From Actinoallomurus sp040655075 (GTDB lineage Bacteria > Actinomycetota > Actinomycetes > Streptosporangiales > Streptosporangiaceae), in assembly GCF_040655075.1 (NCBI RefSeq), contig NZ_JBFAJC010000042.1, positions 33,371-97,370 of the forward strand: a stretch of DNA of 64,000 nucleotides, read 5' to 3'. Both the position numbers and the translations under genes were made by a program. The notes under the pieces were generated by a model. The model ran no database searches and had not been told where the DNA came from. It saw only the letters and a program-made list of their open reading frames with translations. Of this stretch, positions 33,591 to 42,279 are shown piece after piece. Position 1 is the stretch's first letter. Each line of letters begins with the position of its first letter.

Positions 33591-34457
33591 ATGGGTCTTC
33601 CACTTACCCGAAAGTCCGCTCGACGGAGCGTCCCGCTCGTCCTCGCCCTGGGCGTGGCCTTCGCCTCCGCCGCCGCCGTCGAGGCGGGCACCGGGCATTC
33701 CCCCGCCTCGCACGCCGTCCAGGCCGGCTCCGTCACGGCCGCGGCCGTCGACCTCACCGACCCGCACAAGAAGGACATCGCCATGCAGCTGGTGTCCAGC
33801 GCGGAGAACTCCTCGCTGGACTGGCGAGCCCAGTACAAGTACATCGAGGACATCGGAGACGGCCGGGGCTACACCGCGGGCATCATCGGGTTCTGCTCCG
33901 GCACCGGTGACATGCTCGACCTGGTCCAGCTGTACACCGATCGAGAGCCCGGCAACGTCCTGGCCAAATACCTGCCCGCGCTCCGCAAGGTGAACGGCAG
34001 CGACTCGCATAAGGGCCTGGACCCGAATTTCACCAAGGACTGGCGTAAGGCCGCCTCGGACAAGGTGTTCCAGCAGGCCCAGGACGACGAACGCGACCGG
34101 GTCTACTTCAACCCGGCGGTCAACCAGGCCAAGAAGGACGGCCTGCGTGCGCTCGGCCAGTTCATCTACTACGACGCCATCGTCATGCACGGGCCCGGCA
34201 GCGACGGCGACAGCTTCGGCGGGATCCGGGCGGCGGCCATGAAGAAGGCCAAGACCCCGGCCCAGGGCGGCAGCGAGGTGACCTACCTCAACGCGTTCCT
34301 CGACGCCCGCAAGGTCGCAATGAAGCACGAAGAGGCCCACAGCGACACCAGCCGGGTCGACACCGAACAGAGGGTCTTCCTGAAGGCCGGCAACCTCGAC
34401 CTCGATCCGCCGCTGCACTGGAAGGTGTACGGCGACAGCTACTCGATCGAGAAGTAG
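33591..34457 (+). CDS. Secreted chitosanase, glycoside hydrolase family 46
   Basis: The 288-residue protein has a signal peptide (RRSVPLVLALGVAFASAAAV) and a mature GH46 domain. The catalytic acid Glu72 (SSAENSSLDW) and base Asp90 (EDIGDGRGYT) are 18 residues apart, exactly as Glu22/Asp40 in the Streptomyces N174 enzyme. GIIGFCSGTGDML follows. It hydrolyses chitosan outside the cell with inversion. ATG 33591 is preferred; an ATG eleven codons upstream is also possible. Expression is probably controlled by the csn-type palindrome 117 bases upstream. A perfect hairpin ends the unit. Confidence 0.9.
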   Translation: MGLPLTRKSARRSVPLVLALGVAFASAAAVEAGTGHSPASHAVQAGSVTAAAVDLTDPHKKDIAMQLVSSAENSSLDWRAQYKYIEDIGDGRGYTAGIIGFCSGTGDMLDLVQLYTDREPGNVLAKYLPALRKVNGSDSHKGLDPNFTKDWRKAASDKVFQQAQDDERDRVYFNPAVNQAKKDGLRALGQFIYYDAIVMHGPGSDGDSFGGIRAAAMKKAKTPAQGGSEVTYLNAFLDARKVAMKHEEAHSDTSRVDTEQRVFLKAGNLDLDPPLHWKVYGDSYSIEK

Positions 34458-34468
34458 GGGACCGGACG

Positions 34469-34509
34469 GGCTCTCGGGCGGCGGCGTGGTGGTCCGCCGC
34501 CCGAGAGCC
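34469..34509 (+). terminator. Strong hairpin after chitosanase
   Basis: The 16 bases at 34469-34484 (GGCTCTCGGGCGGCGG) are the exact reverse complement of 34494-34509, with a 9-base loop. It begins 12 bases after the stop codon. Confidence 0.85.
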
Positions 34510-34583
34510 GACCCGCCGTTCAGCGATAGATGGATCTCCGTCCGCCTGCGCGGCGCTCGCTACGAACAAGATCCACCGGACCC

Positions 34584-35732
34584 TTAGGGCGCGTTCCGCT
34601 CCGTCCACTCCGCGAGGCTGCGGCCTTCGATCGCCGCGGCCATCAGGTCGGGGAACGCGTCGGGCGTGCAGGCGAACGCCGGAATGCCCAGGGCGGCCAG
34701 GGCGGCGGCGTTTCCGTGGTCGAAGGCCGGGGCGCCCTGGTCCGAGAGGGCGGTCAGCGCCACGACCTGGGTGCCCGCGCCGGTCAGGGCCGCCGCCCGC
34801 CTGAGCATCTCCGCGCGGGCGCCGCCCTCGTACAGGTCGCTGATCAGGATGAGGACGGTCTCCTTCGGACGGGTGATGAGGCGCTCGCAGTACGCGAGGG
34901 CCCGGTTGATGTCGGTGCCGCCTCCGAGCCGGCTGCCGAACAGCAGGTCGACCGGGTCGTGCAGCCGGTCCGTGAGGTCCACCACCGACGTGTCGAACAC
35001 GACGAGCGAGGTGCGCAGCGTCGGCATCGAGGCGAGGACCGCGCCGAACACTCCGGCATAGACCAGGGACGACGCCATCGAGCCGCTCTGGTCGACGCAC
35101 AGGACGATGTCGCGTTCGACGGCCCGCCGCCGATGGCCGTACCCGATGAGGCGCTCGGGAACCACGGTCCGGTGGGACGGGACGTAGTGGGGGAGGTTCG
35201 CGCGAATGGTGCGAGCCCAGTCGATCTCGGAGGCGCGCCGGGGCCGCCGGCGCCGAGCGGACCGGTCGAGGGCGCCGTCGACCGCCGACCTCGTCCGCTG
35301 CGCGAGGCGTTCCTGGAGCCGGCGTACGACGGTGCGGACGACCGCCCGCGCGGACTCCCTGGCCCGCTCCGGCAGCACCTGGTTCAAGGACAGCAGGGTG
35401 CCGACCAGGTGGACGTCGGGCTCGACCGCCTCGAGCATCTCGGGTTCGAGCAGCAGGCGTGTCAGGTCGAGGCGTTCGACGGCGTCCCTCTGCAAGACCT
35501 GCACGACGGTCGAGGGGAAGAGCGTCCGGATGTCGCCCAGCCAGCGTGCGACCTGCGGTGCGGACGCGCCCAGCCCGGCACCGCGGCCGCCCCGGCCGGC
35601 ACCTCGCGTGCCGTACAGCGACTCGAGCGCGCCGTCCATCTTCGCGTCGTCTCCGGCGAGGGCCGCGCCGGTGGACTCGGCCGCCTCGCCGCCGAGCACC
35701 ATCCGCCAGCGCCGCATCCGCTCCTCGCTCAC
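34584..35732 (-). CDS. vWA-domain protein of the MoxR-associated locus
   Basis: The 382-residue protein ends in a von Willebrand A domain with an intact metal-ion-dependent adhesion site: DQSGSMASS at about residue 218, a later conserved Thr (GGGTDINRAL) and Asp (ISDLYEGGA). The N-terminal half is helical and basic (CoxE-like). Soluble, no signal peptide. Its GTG start overlaps the stop of the DUF5682 gene (GTGA) and it is the last gene of a five-gene unit. vWA/MoxR pairs usually act as a metal-dependent protein-binding adaptor plus AAA chaperone. Confidence 0.8.
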   Translation of the reverse strand: MSEERMRRWRMVLGGEAAESTGAALAGDDAKMDGALESLYGTRGAGRGGRGAGLGASAPQVARWLGDIRTLFPSTVVQVLQRDAVERLDLTRLLLEPEMLEAVEPDVHLVGTLLSLNQVLPERARESARAVVRTVVRRLQERLAQRTRSAVDGALDRSARRRRPRRASEIDWARTIRANLPHYVPSHRTVVPERLIGYGHRRRAVERDIVLCVDQSGSMASSLVYAGVFGAVLASMPTLRTSLVVFDTSVVDLTDRLHDPVDLLFGSRLGGGTDINRALAYCERLITRPKETVLILISDLYEGGARAEMLRRAAALTGAGTQVVALTALSDQGAPAFDHGNAAALAALGIPAFACTPDAFPDLMAAAIEGRSLAEWTERNAP

Positions 35733-38311
35733 CGGCTTCCCCTCTCGTCGTCTTCGGGTCGCCGGGCGGGTGCGGCCCAGCCGAGGATGTCGAGGGCCGT
35801 CCGTACGGCCGGGGCGGCGCGTATCGGATCCAGGGGCTCGTCGTCGGCGTCCGGCGCGGAGACCGTGGCGATCCGGGCCACCCGCTCGCCGATCGATCGG
35901 CGCTCCGGCGCCTCGAACGTCCCGAACGTGCGGCGCAGCAGCGGGAGCACGTCGGTGAAGGAGTCGGCGGGCAGGCCGGTGATCCAGTCGTCGACCAGAC
36001 GGAGCAGCCGGTCGTCGTGGACGAGGATCAGGCCGCCGCCGGAGAGGAAGCCCTCGATCCAGGCGGCCGCGCGGGCCGGTGACTCGCCGACCGAGACGGC
36101 GCGCGCCATCCGGTCACCGACCCGGCCGGCGGGCCCGCCCTCCTCGGCCGGTGGCCCGGCGTCCAGCAGCAGCCGGGTGAGGCGGCCCTCGATCAGGCCG
36201 GGCAGCCCTGGCCGGTCGAGGAGAGAGGCCAGCGTGCCGTGCCAGCGGGCCGTGTGCTCGCCGTCGCCGAGCAGAGCGATCGCGTCGTGGACCTCGTCGA
36301 CGCGGTCGAGGAGCGTACGGGCCGCATCGTCGTCCAGTCCGGAGACCTCCTTCGGAAGCCCCACGCAGATCCGCACGACGAGGCCGTCGACGACCGTGCG
36401 CAGCGGTCCCACCGACGTGCCCCGCACGTCGCCGTACCGCAGCGTGCGGACCAGGGCCGGCAGCGCCGCCATGAGGTGGGTGACGTCGGTGTCGGCCGCC
36501 GCCCGGTCGGCGAGCGCGACCATGACGGCCGGCAGCGCGTCGGCGAGGTCGGCCAGCAGACAGCGCTCGGCCAGGACGGTGAGCGCCGGCAGGGCGTCCG
36601 CCTCCCCGGCCAGGGCCCCCGCCCGGGCGGATGCCGCACTCCGGACCGTCAGACCCCACGCGCCGGCCTCGACCAGCCGGACGTCGAACTCCGGCCGCCA
36701 GGTCAGGGCCCAGCTCTCCCGGAAGGTGCCCTTGCCACGACCGGATCCGGCGGGCTCTCCCCACGGGACCCCGAGCAGGCGGAGACGGTGCAGCAACCGG
36801 CTGCGGTCCAGGTCGGTGGGCCGGCGCAGGTCCAGGTCGAGCTCCTTGGCCGTCGCCGCGGGCTTGAGCCGCAGCCGCCGCTGCTCGTCCCGCAGGTCAC
36901 GCTGCAGCGGCACCATCGGCGCGCCGTCCGGTACGGCGCCCATGCGCTCGCCGACGACCATGCGGCGCTGGATCAGTTCCAGGGGGAGCTCCGCGCCCTC
37001 GCACAGGACGGCGAGGGCCGCTTCGGTGACCTCCGCGAGCCCGGCGAGCGGCCGGTCGCGCAGGGCGGCGAGCGCGTTCGCGAGGCGCACGGCCTCGATG
37101 ACGTGCGCGGAAGACACGGGCAGGTCCTCGTCGCGCAGGACCGCCGCGACCGCGGTGAACCAGCGCTCGACCGGCCGGTCGGGCGCGGTGAACAGATGGT
37201 GGTACCACCCCGGCGAAGTGACGCCGGCGCCGTACCCGGAGCGGCTCGCCAGGCGCCCATGCGTCCACGGCACCCAGGTCAGCGCCACCTTCGCGGTGGG
37301 CAGTCCGCGCAGCGTACGGTCGTCGCCCGCCGCAGTGGGCGCGCCGGCCGAGCGAGGCGGACGGAGCCCGGCGGCGATCGCGGGCACGTGCCACGCGCCG
37401 CAGACCACCGCGATGCGCTCGTACCCCTCCTTGAGCGCCTGGCGCACGGTCCTGCGCATGAACGCCTCGCGCCGCTCCTCTCGCCGCAGGTGATCCTCCG
37501 GCAGGGCCGGGGCGTGCTCACGGAGCGCGGTCATCGCCTCGGCGATGGCCGGGAAGGGCGACGGCCCGCCATCGCGGTGCTCGACGACGTCGTCCCACCA
37601 GCGTTCGGCGTCGTCGTAGCCGGCGGCCTCGGCCAGCCGGGCCAGGGGATCGAGCCGCACCGCCTCCGCGACCGCGCCCTCTCCCGGCGCCTCCGCATCG
37701 GGATCGTCGCCGGTCAGGGGATCGAGGCGGTCCGCCTCTGCGACGGTGTCCGGCTCGCGGTCCTCTTTCGGCGCCTGCACGTCGGGGCCGTCACCGGTCC
37801 GGGGATCCGCCGTCGGCCCTCCTGCGCCGCCGTCGGTCCCGGGCAGTGCCGCAGGGGCACCGTCCGTCCCCGGAACCGCCTCGGTCTCGACGGGCTTGTC
37901 ACCTGGCGGGTCGTCGGCGTCGGTCGCCGGAACCGCCTCGGGCGAGACGGGCTTGCCGCCGGGCGGGTCGTCGGCGAGCTGGTGGGCGGCGGGCAGGTCG
38001 CAGAAGCGGACGGGCACCCCCGCCCGCAGGGCGTGGCGGATCGCCTGCCATTCGGGGCTGAACTCCGCGAACGGCCAGAACGCCGCCCGCCGCTCCTCTC
38101 CGCCGTCCACGGCGTGGGCGAGCAGCGCCACCGGGGGCACCACGCCGGGGTCCGCGGCGAGCCCGACGAGCGCGTCGGCCTCGGGCGGCCCTTCGATCAG
38201 GACGACGTCGGGCCGTAGGTCGTCCAGCGCGCGGACGAGCGCCCGCGCCGATCCGGGGCCGTGATGCCGGATCCCGAAGATCCGTACGCGCTCGTGGGCA
38301 GGGGCGGCCAC
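35729..38311 (-). CDS. DUF5682-family protein of the MoxR/vWA locus
   Basis: The 860-residue protein opens with VRIFGIRHHGPGSARALVRALDDLRPDVVLIEGPPEADAL and later has ERIAVVCGAWHVPAI. The conserved His/Glu residues in these segments recall the TraB/ChaN/EreA fold, in which they line a metal or catalytic site. About 110 residues of acidic, Pro-rich, repetitive sequence interrupt the N-terminal domain (coded by roughly 37,650-37,990). The rest is helical. Start GTG 38311 lies three bases after the AAA gene. The biochemical function is unknown; gene order ties it to the AAA and vWA proteins. Confidence 0.7.
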   Translation of the reverse strand: MAAPAHERVRIFGIRHHGPGSARALVRALDDLRPDVVLIEGPPEADALVGLAADPGVVPPVALLAHAVDGGEERRAAFWPFAEFSPEWQAIRHALRAGVPVRFCDLPAAHQLADDPPGGKPVSPEAVPATDADDPPGDKPVETEAVPGTDGAPAALPGTDGGAGGPTADPRTGDGPDVQAPKEDREPDTVAEADRLDPLTGDDPDAEAPGEGAVAEAVRLDPLARLAEAAGYDDAERWWDDVVEHRDGGPSPFPAIAEAMTALREHAPALPEDHLRREERREAFMRRTVRQALKEGYERIAVVCGAWHVPAIAAGLRPPRSAGAPTAAGDDRTLRGLPTAKVALTWVPWTHGRLASRSGYGAGVTSPGWYHHLFTAPDRPVERWFTAVAAVLRDEDLPVSSAHVIEAVRLANALAALRDRPLAGLAEVTEAALAVLCEGAELPLELIQRRMVVGERMGAVPDGAPMVPLQRDLRDEQRRLRLKPAATAKELDLDLRRPTDLDRSRLLHRLRLLGVPWGEPAGSGRGKGTFRESWALTWRPEFDVRLVEAGAWGLTVRSAASARAGALAGEADALPALTVLAERCLLADLADALPAVMVALADRAAADTDVTHLMAALPALVRTLRYGDVRGTSVGPLRTVVDGLVVRICVGLPKEVSGLDDDAARTLLDRVDEVHDAIALLGDGEHTARWHGTLASLLDRPGLPGLIEGRLTRLLLDAGPPAEEGGPAGRVGDRMARAVSVGESPARAAAWIEGFLSGGGLILVHDDRLLRLVDDWITGLPADSFTDVLPLLRRTFGTFEAPERRSIGERVARIATVSAPDADDEPLDPIRAAPAVRTALDILGWAAPARRPEDDERGSR

Positions 38312-38313
38312 GG

Positions 38314-39396
38314 TCAGGAGACCTCGCGGCAGGCACGGTAGAAGTCGTGCCACTCGGGACGGTCGCGGACGACCGTCTCGAGGTACTCCTGCCACACGAC
38401 GCGGTCCGACACCGGATCCTGCACGACGGTGCCGACGATGCCGCTCGCGACGTCCGCGGCGCGCAGCACGCCATCGCCGAAGTGCGCCGCCAGGACGCGG
38501 CCGCTCGTGATCACCGAGATCGCCTCCGCGGTGCTCAGCGTGCCGCTGGGCGACTTGAGCCGCGTACGGCCGTCCGCCGTGCGCCCCGAGCGCAGCTCGC
38601 GGAAGACGGTCACCACCCGGCGGATCTCCTCCAGCCCGGTGCCGGTCTCCGGCAGCTCCAGCGACGTGCCGATCTGGGCGACCCGGCGGGCGACGATGTC
38701 GACCTCCTCCTCGGTCGTCGCGGGCAGCGGCAGCACGACGGTGTTGAACCGGCGGCGCAGCGCGCTGGACAGGTCGTTCACGCCTCGGTCGCGGTCGTTG
38801 GCGGTCGCGATCACGGTGAACCCCTTACGGGCCTGTACCTCGGAGCCCAGCTCGGGGATCGGCAGGGCCTTCTCGGACAGGATCGTGATGAGGGTGTCCT
38901 GGACGTCCGACGGCATCCGGGTCAGCTCCTCGACCCGGGCGACGGCCCCGGACCGCATCGCCCGCATCACCGGGCTGGGCACGAGCGCCTGCTCCGAAGG
39001 GCCCTCGGCCAGCAGCCGCGCGTAGTTCCAGCCGTACCGGATCGCCTCCTCCGCCGTGCCGGCGGTGCCCTGGACCAGCAGGGTCGAGTCACCGCTGACC
39101 GCCGCCGCCAGGTGCTCCGACACCCAGGTCTTGGCGGTGCCGGGCACGCCGAGCAGCAGCAGCGCCCGGTCCGTGGCGAGGGTGGCGACGGCCACCTCGA
39201 TCAGACGGCGCGGCCCGACGTACTTCGGCGTGATCACCGAGCCGTCGGGCAGCGTTCCGCCGAGAAGATAGACCGTGACGGCCCGCGGCGACATCCGCCA
39301 GCCGGGTGGGCGCGGCCGGTCGTCCCGCTCGGCGAGCAGGGCGAGCTCGTCGGCGAACTGGTGCTCCGCGTGCGGGCGCAGCACGGCCTCGGTCAT
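38314..39396 (-). CDS. MoxR-type AAA+ ATPase
   Basis: The 360-residue protein has Walker A GVPGTAKTW near residue 85, a modified Walker B (GAVARVEELTRMPSDVQ, with Glu-Glu in place of Asp-Glu), sensor 1 in TVIATANDRDRG and the arginine finger region ALRRRFNTV. MoxR ATPases remodel or load cofactors onto partner proteins recognised by a vWA adaptor; such an adaptor is encoded two genes downstream. The N-terminal stretch includes VYLLGGTLPDGSVITPKYVGPRRLIEVAVATLAT. Confidence 0.85.
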   Translation of the reverse strand: MTEAVLRPHAEHQFADELALLAERDDRPRPPGWRMSPRAVTVYLLGGTLPDGSVITPKYVGPRRLIEVAVATLATDRALLLLGVPGTAKTWVSEHLAAAVSGDSTLLVQGTAGTAEEAIRYGWNYARLLAEGPSEQALVPSPVMRAMRSGAVARVEELTRMPSDVQDTLITILSEKALPIPELGSEVQARKGFTVIATANDRDRGVNDLSSALRRRFNTVVLPLPATTEEEVDIVARRVAQIGTSLELPETGTGLEEIRRVVTVFRELRSGRTADGRTRLKSPSGTLSTAEAISVITSGRVLAAHFGDGVLRAADVASGIVGTVVQDPVSDRVVWQEYLETVVRDRPEWHDFYRACREVS

Positions 39397-39549
39397 CGGC
39401 AGGGCTCCTTCGTCGGGGGTCGGACGATCATGTCGGGCTCGCTCGAGTTCATGGGTCGCTCGCAGTCCTCACTCGCTGAACAGCGCACGCCCAGGTCGGC
39501 CATCGGCGGGCGGGTCGTCCCTCACCGCCCACTTCCCTGGCACGCGGCG

Positions 39550-41208
39550 TCACCGTAGCTCCTCGAGCATGTCGTGGCGGAAGCGCAGGACGTCGGCGAG
39601 CTCGGACAGCGGCCGGCACGCGGGGTGCCGCCGGACGAGGCCGGCCAGGCGGGGCGCGGTGGCGGGCGCGAGGCGCTCGCCGGCGAGGCGGGCCAGGTCG
39701 ACCGGGAAGCGTTCGCCGTCGGGATCCGCCGCGGCGGCGGCCAGCGCGGCCGTCACCGCGTCGGCGAGCGCGCCGGCCCAGGGGCCTGGGACGCGTTCGA
39801 GCACCGTACGGCGGTCGGCGTGCCCCGCGATCCGCCGGACCGCCTCGGCCGCGGCGTCGTCGCGCTCGACGGCGGGCAGGACGTCCAGCAGATCGGCCAG
39901 CGTGGTGACCTCACCGAGCACGTCGTCGCCCGCCAGGAGCGCGCGGGCCCAGGCGGCGTCCCGCTGCCGCGCTGCCGCGCGGGCCCAGCCGAGCTGGACG
40001 TCCCGGGTGCGGCCCGCGTCCGGCTCGCGCGACGCGTCGACGACGATCGGCAGCCGGACGATCCGCTCCGGGGCCGCGCCGAACCGGTCGGTCCAGGTCG
40101 ACAGCGGCGTACGCGCGAGGATCTCCCGCAGCCAGCCCGCGTGGTTCCCGATGCGCTCGACCGCGTGGTACGGGATGCCGTCGCGCCGCATCGCCTCCTC
40201 GTGGTCGGCCGGTGGATCGACGACGATCGCGTCCGGCGTGGCCGCGCAGGCGTCGGGCCGGGCAGGCCGGGCGCACGTGGCCGCCGGCCCGGTCCTCGGG
40301 CGCAGGCAGGCGCGGGCCCGGTCGACCATGCGCCCGGCGTACGCCGAGCCGGGGAGCCGGGCGAGCAGGTCGGCCGCGATGCGACGCACCTCCAGGCCGC
40401 GGTCGTCGAGCGCGGCCTCGAGGAAGTCCTCGTCCGCGAGGGACAGCCCGCGCTCGAAGGTCGCGAGGAACAGCGCCCGCTCCGGGGCGGGCTCGCGCGC
40501 CCACGTCGAGTACAGCGTCGTACGGGCCGTGGCCGGGTCGGTGGCCCGCAGCCGCATGAGGTGCGCGACGCGCTGGGCGCGGGCACCGGTCTTCCACACT
40601 TCGGGGTCCTGGGCGGAGTCGCCGCCGCTCGCCACGACGAGGTACGCCCAGTCGAGGTTCTGCATCGCCAGCCACACGCCCCGGCGTCCCGCCGCCCGCG
40701 CGATGGACGGTCGGAGCGCCCGGTCGGAGCGGCCCTTGTGCAGCAGGTCCGGAAGCAGGTGCGCGGGGACGCGACGACCGCTGCGGGCGGCCGCGTCGAG
40801 CCACTCCGGCAGGACCCGCGCGGACTCGCCGGACAGGATCCGGCGCAGCCGGAGGGCCGCGGCGGGCGGAACGATCGGCGCGGTCTCCGCCGGGGCGGGC
40901 GCGATCGGCTCCGCCGCGACCGCACGCCACCCGGCCCGCCGGCGCGCCGTCAGCACCGCCGCCTGCTCCAGCAGGCGAGCCGCCGGCTCGACCAGCCCCG
41001 CCGGTACCTCACCGAGCGCAGGCTTCCCGTCGACCGCCGATGCCCCGCCGGGTCGGGGCGTCCCGTCCAGCGCCGGTGCCTCGTCGAGCGTGGGTGTCCC
41101 GTCCAGTGCTGGTGTCTCGCCGGGTGGCGGTGCCCCGCCGAGCGGTGGCACCGGCCGCCGTCGGGTGCCCAGCAGCGCGGCGCTCACGTGCTCGCCCCAG
41201 GCGCTCAC
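39550..41208 (-). CDS. DUF5691-family protein of the MoxR/vWA locus
   Basis: The 552-residue protein begins VSAWGEHVSAALLGTRRRPVPP. It has a degenerate Pro/Ala/Asp repeat (units like PALDGTP, TLDEAP, SAVDGKP; residues about 25-65) and then a long alpha-helical, HEAT-like domain (RRIAADLLARLPGSAYAGRMV, LERVPGPWAGALADAVTAAL). Its GTG start overlaps the stop of the SWIM-family gene. No catalytic motif is visible; a scaffold role in the locus is the simplest reading. A 153-base gap without other features separates it from the AAA gene. Confidence 0.7.
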   Translation of the reverse strand: MSAWGEHVSAALLGTRRRPVPPLGGAPPPGETPALDGTPTLDEAPALDGTPRPGGASAVDGKPALGEVPAGLVEPAARLLEQAAVLTARRRAGWRAVAAEPIAPAPAETAPIVPPAAALRLRRILSGESARVLPEWLDAAARSGRRVPAHLLPDLLHKGRSDRALRPSIARAAGRRGVWLAMQNLDWAYLVVASGGDSAQDPEVWKTGARAQRVAHLMRLRATDPATARTTLYSTWAREPAPERALFLATFERGLSLADEDFLEAALDDRGLEVRRIAADLLARLPGSAYAGRMVDRARACLRPRTGPAATCARPARPDACAATPDAIVVDPPADHEEAMRRDGIPYHAVERIGNHAGWLREILARTPLSTWTDRFGAAPERIVRLPIVVDASREPDAGRTRDVQLGWARAAARQRDAAWARALLAGDDVLGEVTTLADLLDVLPAVERDDAAAEAVRRIAGHADRRTVLERVPGPWAGALADAVTAALAAAAADPDGERFPVDLARLAGERLAPATAPRLAGLVRRHPACRPLSELADVLRFRHDMLEELR

Positions 41209-42200
41209 AACACCACGGTCCCTTCCTCCTCCTGCCAGGCGGACAGCGGGAGCAGCCCCTGCGGCGACCACTCGCCGGACACCGTGAACGGCCGGCCGCC
41301 GGACACCGCCAGCAGACGCCACACGTCGGTCGTGCGCACGGGGAGTGCGTCGCCGTCTCCGTCGACCAGATGGGGGCGGCCCGCGCCGTCGCGCGCCGGG
41401 CGGACGCCCGTCAGCACGGCGGGCCACCGCTCCAGCCACGGGTCCCGGGCCAGGGCCGCGGCGTGTTCGCGCAGTAGTGCGGTCACGGTCGTGCCGCGCG
41501 GCGGACCCTGAGCGGGCTCGGGGTGGCGGGCCGCCACGAGGGCGCGCAGCGGCAGCGCCCCGGGGTAGAAGGCGAGCTCGGCGTCGATCGTGTCGCCGAC
41601 GGCGAGGGACGCGTCGAGCGCCCGGCCCGGCGCGGCGAAGGTCAGGACGAGCGCGGACCGCCCGGTCTCCCGGCCGCGCAACCAGACCCGCCGCGCGACG
41701 AGCCGGTCCTGCTCGACGTCCCGGCATCCCGCGACGTACCAGTGATCCCGGACCCGCTCGCCCGCCAGGACCTCCTCCTGGCTCACGGTGAAGCCCACGC
41801 GGGACCGTACGGTGGCGCGCAGCGGCTCCGGCAGCTCGTCACGGCGCCGGAAGGCCGTCGTCAGCAGCCGCAGCAGGGCGTACTCCTCCAGCAGCCGTTC
41901 GGGCCGGTCCCCGCCGCGACCCGGGATCGCCCCGAGCTCGCGCACCCGGGCCGCGAGTCCGCTCGCCTGGGCGTCGACGAGGCGGCGGGCGACGTCCTCC
42001 CACATCGTGGACGGTGCGCGATCGGCGTGCGCCAGGCCCTGCTCGATCTGGTCGCACAGCCACCGGTCGAGCTCCTCGACACCGGCGGCCACCCGTCGCT
42101 CACGGCGCTCGGCCGTCGTCAGCGCCCCGGCGTCGCCGTGGTGGGCGGGCGTCCCTTCCGGCTCGATCACATGCTCGACGCTATCGGTGTCCGCCGACAT
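41205..42200 (-). CDS. SWIM zinc-finger-family protein lacking the SWIM domain
   Basis: The 331 residues match the C-terminal part of the SWIM zinc-finger proteins that usually head this operon (RRVAAGVEELDRWLCDQIEQGLA, RLVDAQASGLAARVRELGAIPGRGGDRPERLLEEYALL, RRVWLRGRETGRSALVLTFAAPG). The expected N-terminal CXC-(n)-CXH SWIM motif, around C-S-C-P-S-R-K-P-C-K-H in homologues I remember, is absent. The frame starts in what is normally the linker, only 80 bases from the end of the next gene. Either the protein works without the finger or the gene is a 5' truncation. Confidence 0.65.
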   Translation of the reverse strand: MSADTDSVEHVIEPEGTPAHHGDAGALTTAERRERRVAAGVEELDRWLCDQIEQGLAHADRAPSTMWEDVARRLVDAQASGLAARVRELGAIPGRGGDRPERLLEEYALLRLLTTAFRRRDELPEPLRATVRSRVGFTVSQEEVLAGERVRDHWYVAGCRDVEQDRLVARRVWLRGRETGRSALVLTFAAPGRALDASLAVGDTIDAELAFYPGALPLRALVAARHPEPAQGPPRGTTVTALLREHAAALARDPWLERWPAVLTGVRPARDGAGRPHLVDGDGDALPVRTTDVWRLLAVSGGRPFTVSGEWSPQGLLPLSAWQEEEGTVVL

Positions 42201-42279
42201 TCCGCCCTGACCGCCGAGTGCGGGATGGCCGCCGTTCCGGAAGGGTGGTTCCGGCGGACCCGCGCAGGGGCGGCGGCCG

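Noticed and set aside
41209..41727. Extended N-terminus for the DUF5691 gene
   Set aside because: The extension lies entirely inside the SWIM-family gene in another frame and has low-complexity Arg-rich translation. The GTG overlapping the preceding stop is a normal operon start.
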